Below are positions 23,601-35,678 of a stretch of DNA of 64,000 nt, piece by piece. This stretch comes from Microstegium vimineum (taxonomy: Eukaryota; Streptophyta; Magnoliopsida; Poales; Poaceae). The DNA is taken from positions 34,378,051-34,442,050 of the forward strand of contig CM039129.1 of assembly GCA_022036555.1 (NCBI GenBank), given 5' to 3'. A model generated the notes under the pieces. The model was not told where the DNA came from and ran no database searches. It saw nothing but the letters and a program-made list of their open reading frames with translations. A program made the translations under genes and the position numbers. Each line of letters begins with the position of its first letter. The stretch's first letter is position 1.

Positions 23601-23896
23601 GAAGGCAGTCAACTCAAATTTAACTTTTCTGGACAGATTTAATGATTTTCTATTTTTCTCTACTTCTTGTCCAATCTTAAGGTGAATTTGGTTGAGAATA
23701 CTCACAAGATGTTATTTCTATTCACCCTTTATCAATGATTGTAATCTTGTGAATTATTCCTATATGCTTTATCTAACTCAACCTCATCTTACTTTAGGTA
23801 AAGAGCAACCCTTTAGGCTTGTGATTCATCCAATTTAAGCACACCTTTCTTCTAGATTTTCTATAAACAAGTTCAATCACAAAAGGTTAATTAGTA
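20692..23896 (-). other. Copia internal region without pol
   Basis: Where pol should be, I see AT-rich sequence with only short frames. A 74-aa minus-strand frame at 21581-21805 contains several TCAATTG/CAATTGA repeats and is unlike any pol domain. An AT microsatellite lies at 23490-23545. No aspartic protease, integrase or YVDD-type RT motif was found on either strand. Confidence 0.6.
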
Positions 23897-26800
23897 TGTC
23901 ACACCCAATTTAAAGGGACGAAATAGGATGCATAAACATTATGTGTGCCCAGGAATAATCCATACATAAGTTTCACAAATTACAAAGTACCATCACAGAG
24001 TTTAATACAAAAACGTACATATATCCATTACAAGAATAAATAAAACAAACGGAAGATGCAACTAGCTCTTGGGCTCCATCTCACGGGGAAAAGGTTTCAA
24101 CTGGTTGACCAAGCCTAGAAATCTTCGGGAAACTCCTCATAGCCTCCTGCTTCTGTTACCCATCCGGGATTTTTACCCAAAATTAAAAAAGAAAACAAGC
24201 GTGAGTACACTCTTTACTCAGCAGTATAACATGGGTTATAAAGCTCAAAAGGTTGACACGGCTTACTGCATTCAGCACTTTAGTTGGTCAAAGTTTTATT
24301 ATTAAATATAATCAGTTATGCTTAAGCCCAAGTGATCCCATTTAAAAATCCTTGCCAAAGTTTAAAGGAACATGGACATCATCATTAAAGTGGCGACAAC
24401 AGGAACATAAATGTTGTTCAAGTTAATTAATTAAAACCGTTATTTTCCGGGTCGCTCGGTAACCGTGAGCACGGCTGGTATATAAAGTTTTAACACTCTG
24501 CAGAGGTTGTGCATCTTTACCCGTGAGTCGTGATGCCGAATGCCTGAGTTAATTACTCCCATAATACTGCCAAGGTGAGTGCGGGGTTCACTATGAAACC
24601 TTTCATAGTATCTCGTCTAACAAGATTAGGGCCGCTAGGATTGGGCAAGGGGTGATAGGGGCTCTCCTTCCGAGTAGCATAAAGACCGCAGCCTACGCTA
24701 AAAACTCGGACAGGAGGCCACACTATAACCAGCTCGACAAGAGCCTAATGCGCCCTTTCGAGTAACCGCTAACGAGCTAGAAAAAGAGCCTACTACTGAG
24801 TTAAAGCCAGAGCCTGTAGCTCTCACGGTTGCACTGTCCAGTTTTTTGCCAACAGTGAGTTTTTAAATAACAGGTTATGTTCCAATTGCCATAACAGGAT
24901 CACCATTTCATTCAAAGCATTATAACATTTGGCAGGGATCAAGTATCATTTCATAAAGCACTAGCCATCTACCCATATGCATAACCCATAGGAGCAAGGT
25001 CGATTGTCAATTCTATGGAAACATACTACGGGTATCAATTTAAAAAACACATGCACATGAAATTATGATTACGGTGAATAGGATAACAAGGTAGATCCCA
25101 TGCTATACTTGCCCTTGGTTCTCAAAGTCTTGCTGGTCAAAACACCCCTGATCAAAGAACTCTTGGTCACAACAAACTCCTCACTGCCTGAACTCGATCA
25201 CAACATTGCAACAACACACATTCACATTTGCATACATACAAAGCAAACAAAACTACTATTAGAACAGTACACCAAGAACAGTAAACAGAGTTAAAAGGTT
25301 TATAAAAAGATTTAAATACGCATTGCTACGATCATTTCAACGCGAATTTCACGAAAATCGGATTTAAAACGCAAAAGATATGAAATTTAACTAGTTCTCT
25401 AAGAGCATCTTTAGTATTTGAATTATCCTTGAATTTAAATAATTCAAACATGAACAATAGATGGTTTAACATGTAGAGAATTAAGTTACGAATCTAACGC
25501 AACTCGAATCGTCCAAATCGGAGTTAAAAAAAAAGTTTTTATAAGCATACAAGGCAGTGGCAATTCTGTAAATAGAGAATTTCCTTTAAATTTCTAGAAT
25601 TTAAAACAGAACGATTGGAAATACGCTTTTGAACAGAGAAAGCGTATTCAGTGAAGTGCGCCAGCGCTTGTGGTGCGGGGTCAGCAGAGCTACCACGTGG
25701 CGGCTCAGGATTGGGTGCGGTGCACTGCAACAGTGTGTGCACCCGCTGACTCAACGCGGGCTCGAGAGTCCACGGGTCCATGGTGGACCGGGGAGCGTAC
25801 CCCCTTTGGGGATTTAATCTCGGCCACAGATCTGAGATCGGGTGGCTCAGAGCAATCATAGAGAGGGAGAGGGAGAGTTTAGCCCGGGGGGGGCAGTGAC
25901 CGCGGCGGCTCCCATTGCCAACGGCGAGTACCTCGCCAGAGAGAAGGGGAAAAGGGGCTAGAGACCTCTGTTGGCCACCGGAGAACCACGGGGAGAGAGG
26001 AGAGCGAGGCGAGTGCCGTGGCGTACTCGGTTTTACGCGAGGAGGAAGACAGAGGCGACGCCATGGATCCCGGGGGCACCATCTCACCCGGGGAACGCGG
26101 GGAACCCCCTCCCGACCGTCTCGGCTTCAAACAAAAGCACGGAAAGGACCTGCGTGCTCGTGGGGAGTGCGACAGAGGGCTCGGTTTGAGACGGCGGATT
26201 GCCGGAACGGTGTGGTCCGCGGTGGCACCATTAACGGCGGCGCGGGTTACTTGCGGGTAAGGCCTAGGGGCTAACGATCCTCCGAATTGAGGGGTCCGAG
26301 AGATGCGGTGTGTGCGTGAGATAAACGCGGGGTGCTCAGTTGTGGAAGTGTGCCACCGGAGTGGGCTGACCACGGCGGCGCCATTGACGATGGTCTCGGA
26401 GTGCCTCGGAACGGCGTTGTTCGGTGCCTAATTGGCCAAATTAAGAGGACGGGGAGGAAGAGAGGGTGACGACGAAGCTCACTGAGGCGGTTTGGGGGGC
26501 CCGGAAAGAGGCCGAGGGAGGCAGTCGACGTGTGGCAGCGGTTGGTGACGGCAAGTGCACGCGCCGGCGTGCGTTCCGCAGCCTAGAACCAGATCACAGA
26601 GGGGAAGGTCAGGCGCTGTGTCCCCGGAAACACGCAGCAGATGCGAAACGGAGCTTACGAAGCGAAACGAGGGCCCCGGTGTGGTTTCTATGCGACACAG
26701 CGGCGGCGGCGTTCGGCGGAGAGCAGATGGGAAAGGGGAGAGCAGAGGGCGGTGTTCCTGTTTATAGCGCGGAGCAGAGCGTGCGGGGGTGCGTGGTGCC

Positions 26801-27439
26801 GTTGCGGCATCGTGGGCGAGGTGCGGGGGTGGGAACGGGGCGGAGAGGGGCGGTTCCCGATCGCGGCACGTCCGCGCGCATCCAAAATCGGCGGGAGGAG
26901 GGAGAGAGCTGACGGGTGGGACCGTCTGGCCAGCGGGACAAGAGAGTGAGGGAGCGGTTGAGTTGGCGCCGCAGATGGGCCCGGCTGACATCGAAAGAGA
27001 GAGGAGAGAACGGTTGGGGGACGGCGCCGACAAGTAGGGCCCGGTTGTCAGTGGGAGGAAAGAGGAGAGAGAGGGAAAAGTGGCCGGCTGGGTCGGCTGC
27101 TGTTGGGCTTCGGCCTTTCTGCTGGGCCGGCCGAGTGAAAGAGAGGGGGTGAGGGTTTGGGCTGGGCCAAAGGGGAGGGGGGAGAAAGAGATTCAAATCT
27201 TTTTCTTTTTATTTTTCAAAACCTTTTCCAAACAATTTGAATTCATTTGAATTTGATTTTGCAAAACTCCATCAACCAAGAAATTGTGCAGCAGCATGAG
27301 TGCATAAACATGTTACTAACTAAGATTAATTTTATTTCATAAAAATTATTCTTAAACTAAATTCAATGCTCACAATTTCTTAAATAAATCATTTTCATTT
27401 ATTTTTAAATACATTCAAATTTGTGGGTGTTACATAGTA
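23892..27439 (-). mobile_element. Solo LTR of a gypsy-type element (3.5 kb)
   Basis: 23897-27434 starts TGTCACACCC and ends GGGTGTTACA, i.e. TGTAACACCC...GGGTGTGACA on the minus strand. It is flanked by the 5-bp duplication TAGTA (23892-23896 and 27435-27439). No PBS, PPT or coding domain lies inside, and there is only one LTR. A single LTR with an intact duplication is the product of LTR-LTR recombination. Its length, GC-rich centre (about 25620-27190) and TGTAACACCC start resemble the Tekay-like LTR at 40119, but the sequences differ, so it is a separate family. Confidence 0.85.
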
Positions 27440-28950
27440 ACACAAGCAGTAGTTTCTCATTTAGTAACCCTTTATATGTGGATGACAAGTAGGCTACCAA
27501 AATAGAGAAACCTCATAACATGGATTAAATCTCCTTAATGCCTCATGCACACCTTTTAGTGGAATGGAAATGTGAATGTGCATGGTTGGTCAATTAAGTT
27601 CAAAGGTAGGTTTAATCCATATTATGGTGAGTGTCTAACATAGACAAATCAACTCCAAATTAACTAGAGAGAGAGAGAGTACATCACATATTTTGGATGA
27701 TGACCTTCCTATGATAGAACACTCCATTTGAGAAATACATTCTCAATTAGCTAGTGAGACTACACAAATATCACTTAGAGAGAAAGGTTAGTCTCACAAC
27801 ACTAGTCATAGAGTGAAGTCCATTTTTATAAGTGCTCTAAGTATTTGAATTTCTCATATAGCACTTTATTCAATTAAGAACTTAGGATTTCACTCTATGT
27901 TAGGTCATGACAACAAAAGGATAATCAAATTAAAATATACCAAGAAATACTTACAACCATTAAAGCATGTAGATGGCCATAATATGAGAATGAGATTTGC
28001 CAATCTACCATATGACAAGAATCCAACAAGTAGAGAGTTCTTGAATTGTGAGTGATAAGTGTCTCTACTTGACTTGAGCTTGATTCTTCATTCTTGGCCT
28101 TCTTGAAATTTACTTGTATTCTTCATATGAGCCAAGTATTTGAATCCTCTATCCAACTCAAAGTATGCTTCATCATCTTGAAATTCTTGGTTTGAAGTCC
28201 ACAAAGGAGGGCTCAAGTCATCTATGTTACTTGGTGTGGATGATCAATTCAATTCCAATCATAATTTTCTTCCATGACCAGCAACCAATATATATATAAC
28301 CTCAAGTGTTTTATTTCCCTAAGTGGCTACACAAGACACAAAGGAGTAAGATGTGAAATATCATGCACTTGAGATTTAGTTGTTACCACCCTTATGAATG
28401 TAATGGATGAGGTGGTCTTTTCATCTTCACATTTTTGATGATCATGATGTAGGCTTCATCCATGGTTTGGACTGATCTCAGATGATACTGAGGTAGGAGG
28501 GCGGCACTGCCGCCCTGCTGATTTCTAGCATGTGTGTGTGCTACACTTCTTCATAGAGTATGTCAGCGGAAATTTGGTGCAGCAGCAAATTAGTGATCTC
28601 TTGTCTCTATACTTCATAACCTACAACACAATAAGAACTTGCTCTACTAGAGAGCCATTAAAAGCATCATATGGAAAGTGAATTATTTACTAGAATATTC
28701 TAGCCACTCTACTCATTCACAAACATACACACATTTGTGAATTTGCTAGAGACTACACAAGTCAAGTGGCTAGCTAGTAAGGGTTAGATACTAGTTACCA
28801 AGGTGAATATTAAGTTTGAGAATATTTCCATAAATCCATCTTCGGGTCAACCATATAAGAAGGATAATATGAATTGGTTGATAGCTTGAGTGGATATTTT
28901 CAATCAACTTGCTCAAGCACCCGAAGCATCATATCACCTTCAAGTACCTA
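27440..28950 (-). other. Copia internal region, noncoding
   Basis: Continuation of the copia interior downstream of gag in the element's orientation. It is AT-rich with no recognisable domain. It contains one copy of the GGCGGCACTGCCGCC palindrome at about 28500-28514. Confidence 0.55.
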
Positions 28951-28954
28951 TAAC

Positions 28955-29702
28955 ACTTCAAGCACAATTTGGTACCCATACCAAGATGGGTCCATCAAGG
29001 TTAGTCACAGGAGACTTGGGCACCCAAATGGCCTTTGTGCTAGCATGTGGTGAACCAATCACCTTTCGAGGACAAGTGTTCATTTTTGGGTCTCCTAAGC
29101 AAATTTTCATCAATTGAAGAGTTTGGCTTAGGAGTGTTACCCATGGGACAATCCTTACCAAAATGTCCTTTGTTCTACAAGTGTAGCATAGGCGGCTCTT
29201 GTTCTTGTTGTCCTTATTTTCTTGCCTTTGGTTGCTACCTTGCTAGTGAGCCTCTTTCTTGATGATGCCAAGCCTTCATCATCCATTGTGGGGCATGATG
29301 CAACTTCATGTCCCTTCTCATTGCATCCATAACACTTCCTATTACTTATTCTTGTCTTCTTCTTTGAAAGTGTTGCTTGGTCTCAACCTTGTTGGAACAC
29401 ATAGAGGCATTGTGTCCCAAGTTGGAGCACTTAACATGAGCATCTTTTCTTCTCTTCAATCTTGCTCATGTCTTCTCTTCTTTCTTCATAGTGCAATCTC
29501 TCACATGGTGACCCTCTTTCTTGCACTTGAAGTAAGTGATGAAAACCTTCTTTGGCTTCTGAGGTTCTTGCTTTGGCTTGGAGACCTTCTTCTTGAGATT
29601 GACTTGAGGAGTGGTAGAAGTGGTAGCCTTCCCTTTTCTGTGGTGAGCGGCACTGCCGCCCTTAGGTAGTTGTGCTGCTCGGGGCTCGTGTTGTGCCACC
29701 AT
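28955..29702 (-). pseudogene. Copia gag C-terminal part with zinc knuckle
   Basis: Minus-strand frames encode a basic Lys/Pro-rich segment, then a CCHC-type zinc knuckle remnant YFKCKKEGHHVRDC (about 29490-29535) whose first cysteine is replaced by tyrosine. Further downstream is NLDGPILVWVPN (about 28960-28995), a motif I associate with the gag/protease junction of Sirevirus-type polyproteins. The parts are in different frames. The knuckle normally binds element RNA, and the Cys loss suggests decay. Confidence 0.65.
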
Positions 29703-29954
29703 CTGTGCAGGCTGATCTGTACAAGTTTACCCTTGCAATGAATCAATTCTCTTCTTAGCCTCTCAATCTCTTCATTGAGCTATTTATTTTCTTTTGTGAC
29801 GGAGTCATCACAAATTTTTACATATACATGCTCAATGGAAGGTTGGCTTACTTGAGAGCAACAATTGTTAGCACAAGATAAAATAGATTGAACTTGTGTA
29901 CATGTGCATTTGTGGGTGTGAGGTTGATATGATTTTACCGCTGTTATCATAACC

Positions 29955-31074
29955 TCATGAGCAATATCTAGCATGATATGAGATCCATAATCTTCTCATG
30001 AGAGCACAATAGCTCATCATGACTTTCTTGCAAAGCCTCATTTTTGCTATGAACCTTTCCACTTTCTCCTTAAGCATATAATTCTCATTTTCTAATTGAG
30101 CAACACCAAGATAGAGAGTTAATTGTACAAGTTTGCTCAATTGACAAGTTTTCATACCTTTCCACCAAACTAGCATGAGAGCATTTAAATTTTTCATGCT
30201 TAATTGGTCACACTTCTCCAAGCATTTGATCTTTTCAACAAGAAAGTCTTCTTGCCTATGAAGTGTTCCTTCTTGCTCATTTATTTTCTCCATGAGCTTG
30301 AGCATCAACAACTTATCTTTCTTGCTTAGTCGAGCAATGGGGTTGAGTGATCTCATCATCATCACTTTCATCTTCACTCTCACTATCACTCTCACTTGCC
30401 ACATTCTTCTCATTCTTTGCCATGAGACCCATATAAGAAGTGGCATAGAGAGTTGGGATTCTTGGTGAGGTGGATTCATCATTTGGCCTCCACCGATCAC
30501 AAGCTTCTCCTTCCTTCAAAAGTTTAGTTTCACAAGAACTAGAGGAAGTAGAAGTGCCACATATACAAATATTGTTCTCACCAATAATTTCATTACCAAT
30601 CATTAAGTCATATGTTGGTGAGGAGATGGATGTGGCATGATCACCTAGGACTTTTGGAATAACCACTGGAGGCTCATCATTTGTTGGTGAAGTTGAGCAC
30701 TCCTCAAGTGAATTCTCCAATGTGCGTAACTTCTCATCATATTTGGATTTACCATATCTTTCTTTGAGCATGGTCCAAATGATATGAGCATCACCAAGTG
30801 GTTCATCATCTCCAAATATGATAGCATCAAGAACATCTTCACTCAAAGCAATAAATAAGACATTAGTAGCTTGAGCATTGTATTGTAAGCATTTCACTTC
30901 TTCTCTAGATAGATAGTCCAAATCATCACTAGGAGGTGAAATGCTCACCTCTACAATTTGCCCTATATGAGGACCCATGTTCCTAAAAACATCAAGTACA
31001 TGAGCAGACCAAGATGCATAATTTGAGCCATCTAAAAGTAGAAGTTCTAGAGATACCTCCCCACTTGTCGACAT
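29955..31074 (-). pseudogene. Copia gag polyprotein (UBN2/DUF4219-type), frameshifted
   Basis: The minus-strand ORF starts with ATG at 31074, 40 bp after the PBS, and opens MSTSGEVSLELLLLDGSNYA followed by WSAHVLDVF, the typical N-terminus of copia gag (DUF4219). Then comes a UBN2-like helical region with IWTMLKERYGKSKYDEKL (about residues 105-125), and a Ser/Glu/Asp-rich tail to 30313. A frameshift near 30330 moves the reading into the 30500-29955 frame. That frame encodes a long coiled coil (KLMEKINEQEG...QLENENYMLKEKVERF) typical of the extended gag of this lineage. The protein would form the virus-like particle. It is the only coding part left in the element. Confidence 0.8.
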
Positions 31075-31113
31075 CGTTCTCTCAAGGCGGTTAAGCCCGA
31101 AATAGAGAGCCTA

Positions 31114-31125
31114 GCTCTGATACCA
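31114..31125 (-). other. Copia primer binding site (initiator Met tRNA)
   Basis: The minus strand reads TGGTATCAGAGC two bases inside the LTR end. It is complementary to the 3' end of plant initiator Met tRNA, the usual primer for copia elements. Confidence 0.93.
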
Positions 31126-31127
31126 AT

Positions 31128-33383
31128 TGAAAGGACCTTGATGTCGCCCAACAGGACTAGAGGGAGGGTGAATAGGCATGTTTAAAATAAACTTGCAAAC
31201 TTTCTGTCAGACAGGTCCGGCACTGCCGGCCTTGGGTCTGGCACTGCCGGGGTGCCCGGCACTGCTGCTCTAAAGCCCAACAGTGCTGGCCTCCAGGATA
31301 GAACTAAGCATAATTCAAAATGTATAACTAGAATAGAAATTGTGCTTGAATGAAAACCTTCCTAGAGGTGTAGGGAACCTCTAGCACCACTTGAAAGTGG
31401 TAGGAGCTGCATCACCAAGTAGATCGGGACAAAAACCCTAGAAATCACCTTGAGGACAAATGCAAGCAACACAAATAACACAAACACAAGTGACACAAGA
31501 TTTATCCCGTGGTTCAGCGTCGCCACCAAGGCTGGCCTAAGTCCACGTTGTTGAGGTTCACCACACAAGGCTTAGGCTCGCCACACAAGGCTAGTCGTTC
31601 CCTCATTGTCAAATCAAGAGAATGAACTCTTGAAGTGAGGGGTGATTTCTAAGCTACAATGAGATGGTTACAAACCTCCTGGGGCTGCCACACAAGTTGG
31701 CAAGCTCCACGGGCGACGCTCTAGCCGGCTAGGAGCAAGCTCCAAGTATAACGAATGCAATCCACCGGCTTGAACGCGAACCAAGTGCTCTAGGCGTTGA
31801 AGAACAGTTTGGGCTGCTCTCTAATGGAGTTTGGAGGCTCAATCTCTCAAAAGATTGGAGAGGAAACAAAGAGAGAAGCTTGAGGGCTCCAATGGAGTTA
31901 GAGATAAGGAGAGAGCTTTCTGTTTGAGCAATGAGAAGGAATGGTCGAGATGACTGTTGGGGCAGCAGGAAGGGGAAATAAATACCCTTTGCTGTCCAAC
32001 GGACACTTTAAGTCCTGGCACTGCTGGACTGCAGCACTGCTGCTCAGGAGAACAACACCGCTGCGCTGCCCAAAAATGCTCCGAATGAAAAACTGCCCAA
32101 AAATACTCCGAATGAAAACTGTTTTGCAGGGAGTCTGGGCAAGGTATGAGAGGATGTTTGGTGGAATTGAGCACTTGGTTGCACATTTAAGCATGCACAT
32201 TGCATCCCCCTTTGTAGTATGCCTTTCCTAAACTCAAATTCAAAACATCAAATAAATTAAACGCCTTTGATCCGGGACACCGTATCCTTTGCAAATTGGG
32301 GCTGCATCATTGAATGTATTGTCCTCATTCTTGTAATACCTTGAGCATGTGTTTACAATCATTATTATCTCATCTCTTTGAGCAAACACACCTTAGAGAT
32401 TGTGACTTGAATATTTCCATCATATATGAATTCAGCTCATGCTTCAAGTCACTTCCACTAATAAATTGATCCTCAACATAATGTGACTCCTCATAGCTCG
32501 ATTAGTACTTCGACTCAATGCAAGTAGTCTCTTATTCACCTTAGCCATAGTACCTCGGTCTCCTTGACCTTCACCTTTGCTTAGTACCTTGAAGTCCTTT
32601 CCTTGCTATCTTCACCCTATCAAGCCATACTCAAGTCACCTCATATTAAACATCGATTGAAAACCTTTTCTTCAATATTGTGATCCTTGTTTGATATCTT
32701 GTAGATATGAATGTTGAGATCAATCAAGCTTTGATATATGAGACTCCATATCGATATGGTCAAGCCAATTCACAAATCCTTAGATCTTCCTGATTTTGGC
32801 TTGACACTCCTATCACTCACTTCAATCTCTATCTTCACACATCTAGCTTGATCATATAAATGCAATGTGATTTCCCAAATCTTTGTCCATACAAGAAAAC
32901 TAAAGTAGAGACCATCTTATATCCAATATACATTGGATCCTATGTCATTTGACCTTTGCTTGGTGTTTTCTCACTAATGCACTATTGATTCATTATTCAA
33001 TCCTTGATCAACACTAGTCCACTATCCAACTCTTCATGTTCATGCAAAGCAAGCCAATATAGAGACCAATCCATAACTATCAACTCATGTCTCATTTGCC
33101 ATTTTCCAAACATGCTTGCTTTCACATGAAAACTATGATATCCCACAACATAGAGGTCATTTCATTGATTCCATTTGCATTGTTGTCTTTTGCATGAACT
33201 AGATTGTTTCCATGATCTTCCAATACAACAATACACAATTTGACCTCCATTTCAACATTGTGTGGAATACCATCAAGTTTGCTTTCTTGTTGAACCTTTG
33301 ATACACTTAGCAAACTTATTAGACCTTTAATTGTGTTGTCACTCAATTCACCAAAACCCACTAAAAGGCTAGATGCACTTTCA
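31128..33383 (-). repeat. Copia 5' LTR (right copy)
   Basis: The LTR adjacent to the PBS, hence the 5' LTR in the element's orientation. It carries several CCGGCACTGCCGG-type palindromes near its inner end (31217-31270). It matches 18420-20674. Confidence 0.93.
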
Positions 33384-34397
33384 ATGCTTAGAGTTTTCTA
33401 GTAGGTGATTTCCGGTCACTTACGCATAGCGTATTGTATCGGCAAATGGTTATGGCCTTTTGAGAAAGGGATGTGTTGGAAGTAATAAATCGGGACCGGG
33501 CGGACACGGTGTTTGGGAGCCATCAGCGGTGTCTGGTGAGCGGGTTTCTTTCCGCCTGTGTCATTAGGGACCGTCCGTTGTAAAAAAGTCCAAGGGTTGT
33601 GACTTTGGCGAGAGGATCCAGGGAAAGGTAGTCATATGCGTGTTTTAGTGTTGTATATGTCGTGTGATTTGGAATCCCTCGAATTGTCGTGTTCCTCGGG
33701 AAATGGAAACATAACCCTGTCTTTTACATCGTAGTTAATGAAACTTAAATTGGATACTTGATGGTTTCCTTTCATGGATGGTCATTACCTTGTTATCAAT
33801 CATAAATTTAGATTGGTACTTGAGTAATCTTTTTATAAATGCTCTTTTATGCAAAATGCTTGATTCTTGCAAACCACACCTTGAATCCTATGACTTGCAT
33901 ATCTTTTGTCCACCAAATATTTTTCTTTGTCGGGTAAGTCTTGTTGAGTTCCCCGTACTCAGGGTTTGTTAACCCCTGTTGCAGATGAGGGCCCCAATCC
34001 GGTCTGTGTAGCTTCGTGTTGCATGACCGTTGTTTCAGTGGATGATGATGAAGACTAGTCCGTCTTTGCTTGACTCTTGGGCAAGAGTACCTCGGTTTTT
34101 TGATTATACTCTATCAACAGTTTGATGTATTATTATCGTATGACACTTAAGTTATATTTCAAAACTTATGGTTTGTAATATGACTACAAATTTCCGCTAC
34201 TTTGATGTAATATAAATTATCGTATTACTTCTGCAATGTTTGTAATGAGAAGATCCTGTTCGTAAAGAGGTGAATGGCCCGCTGTAAAGTGGTGACACCT
34301 GACGGACTAATTAAGTATTGGATCATTTGTTTTGAGATTAAATCGGATGGACTATAAATCCTGGCAAGTGGGGCCTTTCTTAAAAGGTTCTGTCACA
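33384..34397 (+). repeat. Tekay-like 5' LTR, right part
   Basis: Continues the 5' LTR after the copia insertion and matches 42541-43757. Compared with the 3' LTR it has lost 167 bp (equivalent of 42758-42924) between two TTTGG repeats, and about 31 bp near 33830. Both look like deletions by short-homology recombination. Confidence 0.88.
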
Positions 34398-34399
34398 AT

Positions 34400-34411
34400 T
34401 GGTATCAAAGC
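34400..34411 (+). other. Tekay-like primer binding site
   Basis: TGGTATCAAAGC begins two bases after the LTR end. It matches the initiator-Met tRNA complement with one mismatch (A for G at position 9). Confidence 0.88.
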
Positions 34412-34736
34412 TCTCCTTAATTACAGATCTTGCAGTTGTAAAAGTTTTCAAAAATGATTTGATCTTAAATTAAAATTTGGTTTGAGTCCAAAAACTTCCT
34501 TAACTTATCTCTTCTCTTGTTTAAATAATAGGAGAGTAGTTCTTAGGAATATCAAGTTGATGGTATGAATATGGTTATATATATGCCATATAAATATGTT
34601 ATGTAAATATTATCATATTCGTCAGGAACATATCATGCATCATATCATACAACTTGGGATGGTTTTAAAATTTTGTTCTTAATCAATTAAAATCTATCAT
34701 GTTACTTACTTGCCTCTTTTAAATCTTGTCTATAGG

Positions 34737-35399
34737 ATGGCCAGGACTAAGTGCATGGCTCGCAAGTTCTCCGGACCGCGGGGCATCCCTCGCTACAGGC
34801 TGGCGCCCACGTGGAGACAGTGGCGAAGCAACCAGCAGGGTGCTAGTCGCAGTTCTCGTCGCAAGGCGAAGATCGAGTACCTGAGGACGGAGCTGGGCCG
34901 GATGAAGGCAAAAAGGGACGAGTTTGCTGGCAGGACTGACACTCTTGAGGACAAAGGTGAGGAGCTGGAGGCTGAGTTGCAAGAGTGTCAGGAGTAGCTG
35001 GCGGGGAAAGGGAGACCCAGCTGGCAGCTAAGGAGACTGAGGTGACTCTTGCTGAGGGTTTCATGTACGAGGCGATGGGAGAGAGGAATGAAGCCTGAGA
35101 CCGAGAGTACATTTTTTTCTGAGATGTACCTCAATTTGGGGGCACTATGCAGGAAACCTTGAGGTGTACAACAATGTGCTTCATGAGGAAGTGAAATCAC
35201 CTCACCAACATGCTGAACCCCGAGTATCACAGCGGGCCATGGTAGAGGACCTTGGAGAGCTTGTTCAGATAGACTTGGCCTTTGCAGACCAGTTCTTGCA
35301 CCTACTCCTGAGGCTCAGGGTGGAGTTGAGCCAGAGCCAGAGGTGATCGTTGAGGACGAGCCAGAGGTGGAGGTTATGGTCCTTAGTGACGACGAGTAG
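34737..35399 (+). pseudogene. Tekay-like leader/gag N-terminal ORF, broken
   Basis: A frame starting MARTKCMARK encodes a basic stretch followed by a predicted coiled coil rich in Glu/Lys/Arg (TELGRMKAKRDEFAGRTDTL) and stops at 34997. Related acidic sequence continues in other frames to a stop near 35399. It occupies the position of the gag N-terminus between PBS and the capsid-like domain. The histone-H3-like MARTK start is short and has no further histone similarity. Confidence 0.5.
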
Positions 35400-35678
35400 A
35401 TCATGATTTCTCTAGTTGTCTAGTTCTGATGCGAGTAGTGGATCTTGTAATATAGTCTACCTTTGTCGCTTTCAGAACTCTTTAGTTTCCAGCACTTTTA
35501 TGTTATGATGGTCATGTAATATAAGTGTGAGCACCTTGATACTTTTATGCTTGTGTTTCAATAAAAGTATGTTTGTGCAAACAGATGCTGATCCTAACAA
35601 TGCTGGGCTCATGATGGGCACAACCTGATCCACCACCAGTACCCTCTCACCTTGGCACAAACTTTGGTTGCGTGATCA

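Larger units (their letters stand above)
18415..33388 (-). mobile_element. Sirevirus-like copia retrotransposon, non-autonomous, about 15 kb
   Basis: The element itself is 18420-33383, with LTRs of 2,255 bp (left) and 2,256 bp (right) starting TGAAAG and ending CTTTCA. It is flanked by the duplication ATGCT (18415-18419 and 33384-33388). The uninterrupted target is visible in the other Tekay LTR near 42533-42542. The PBS lies next to the right LTR and the PPT next to the left LTR, so transcription runs on the minus strand. A gag with a zinc knuckle is present, but I find no protease, integrase, RT or RNase H. The internal region also holds a solo LTR of another element. Confidence 0.88.

Noticed and set aside
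26466..27196. Overlapping 100-180 aa frames on both strands
   Set aside because: They lie in the GC-rich centre of a solo LTR, overlap on both strands and have no recognisable domain.
34737..34997. MARTKCMARK start resembling histone H3
   Set aside because: The similarity is limited to the first ten residues; the rest is a coiled coil, and the position between PBS and gag identifies it as retrotransposon sequence.
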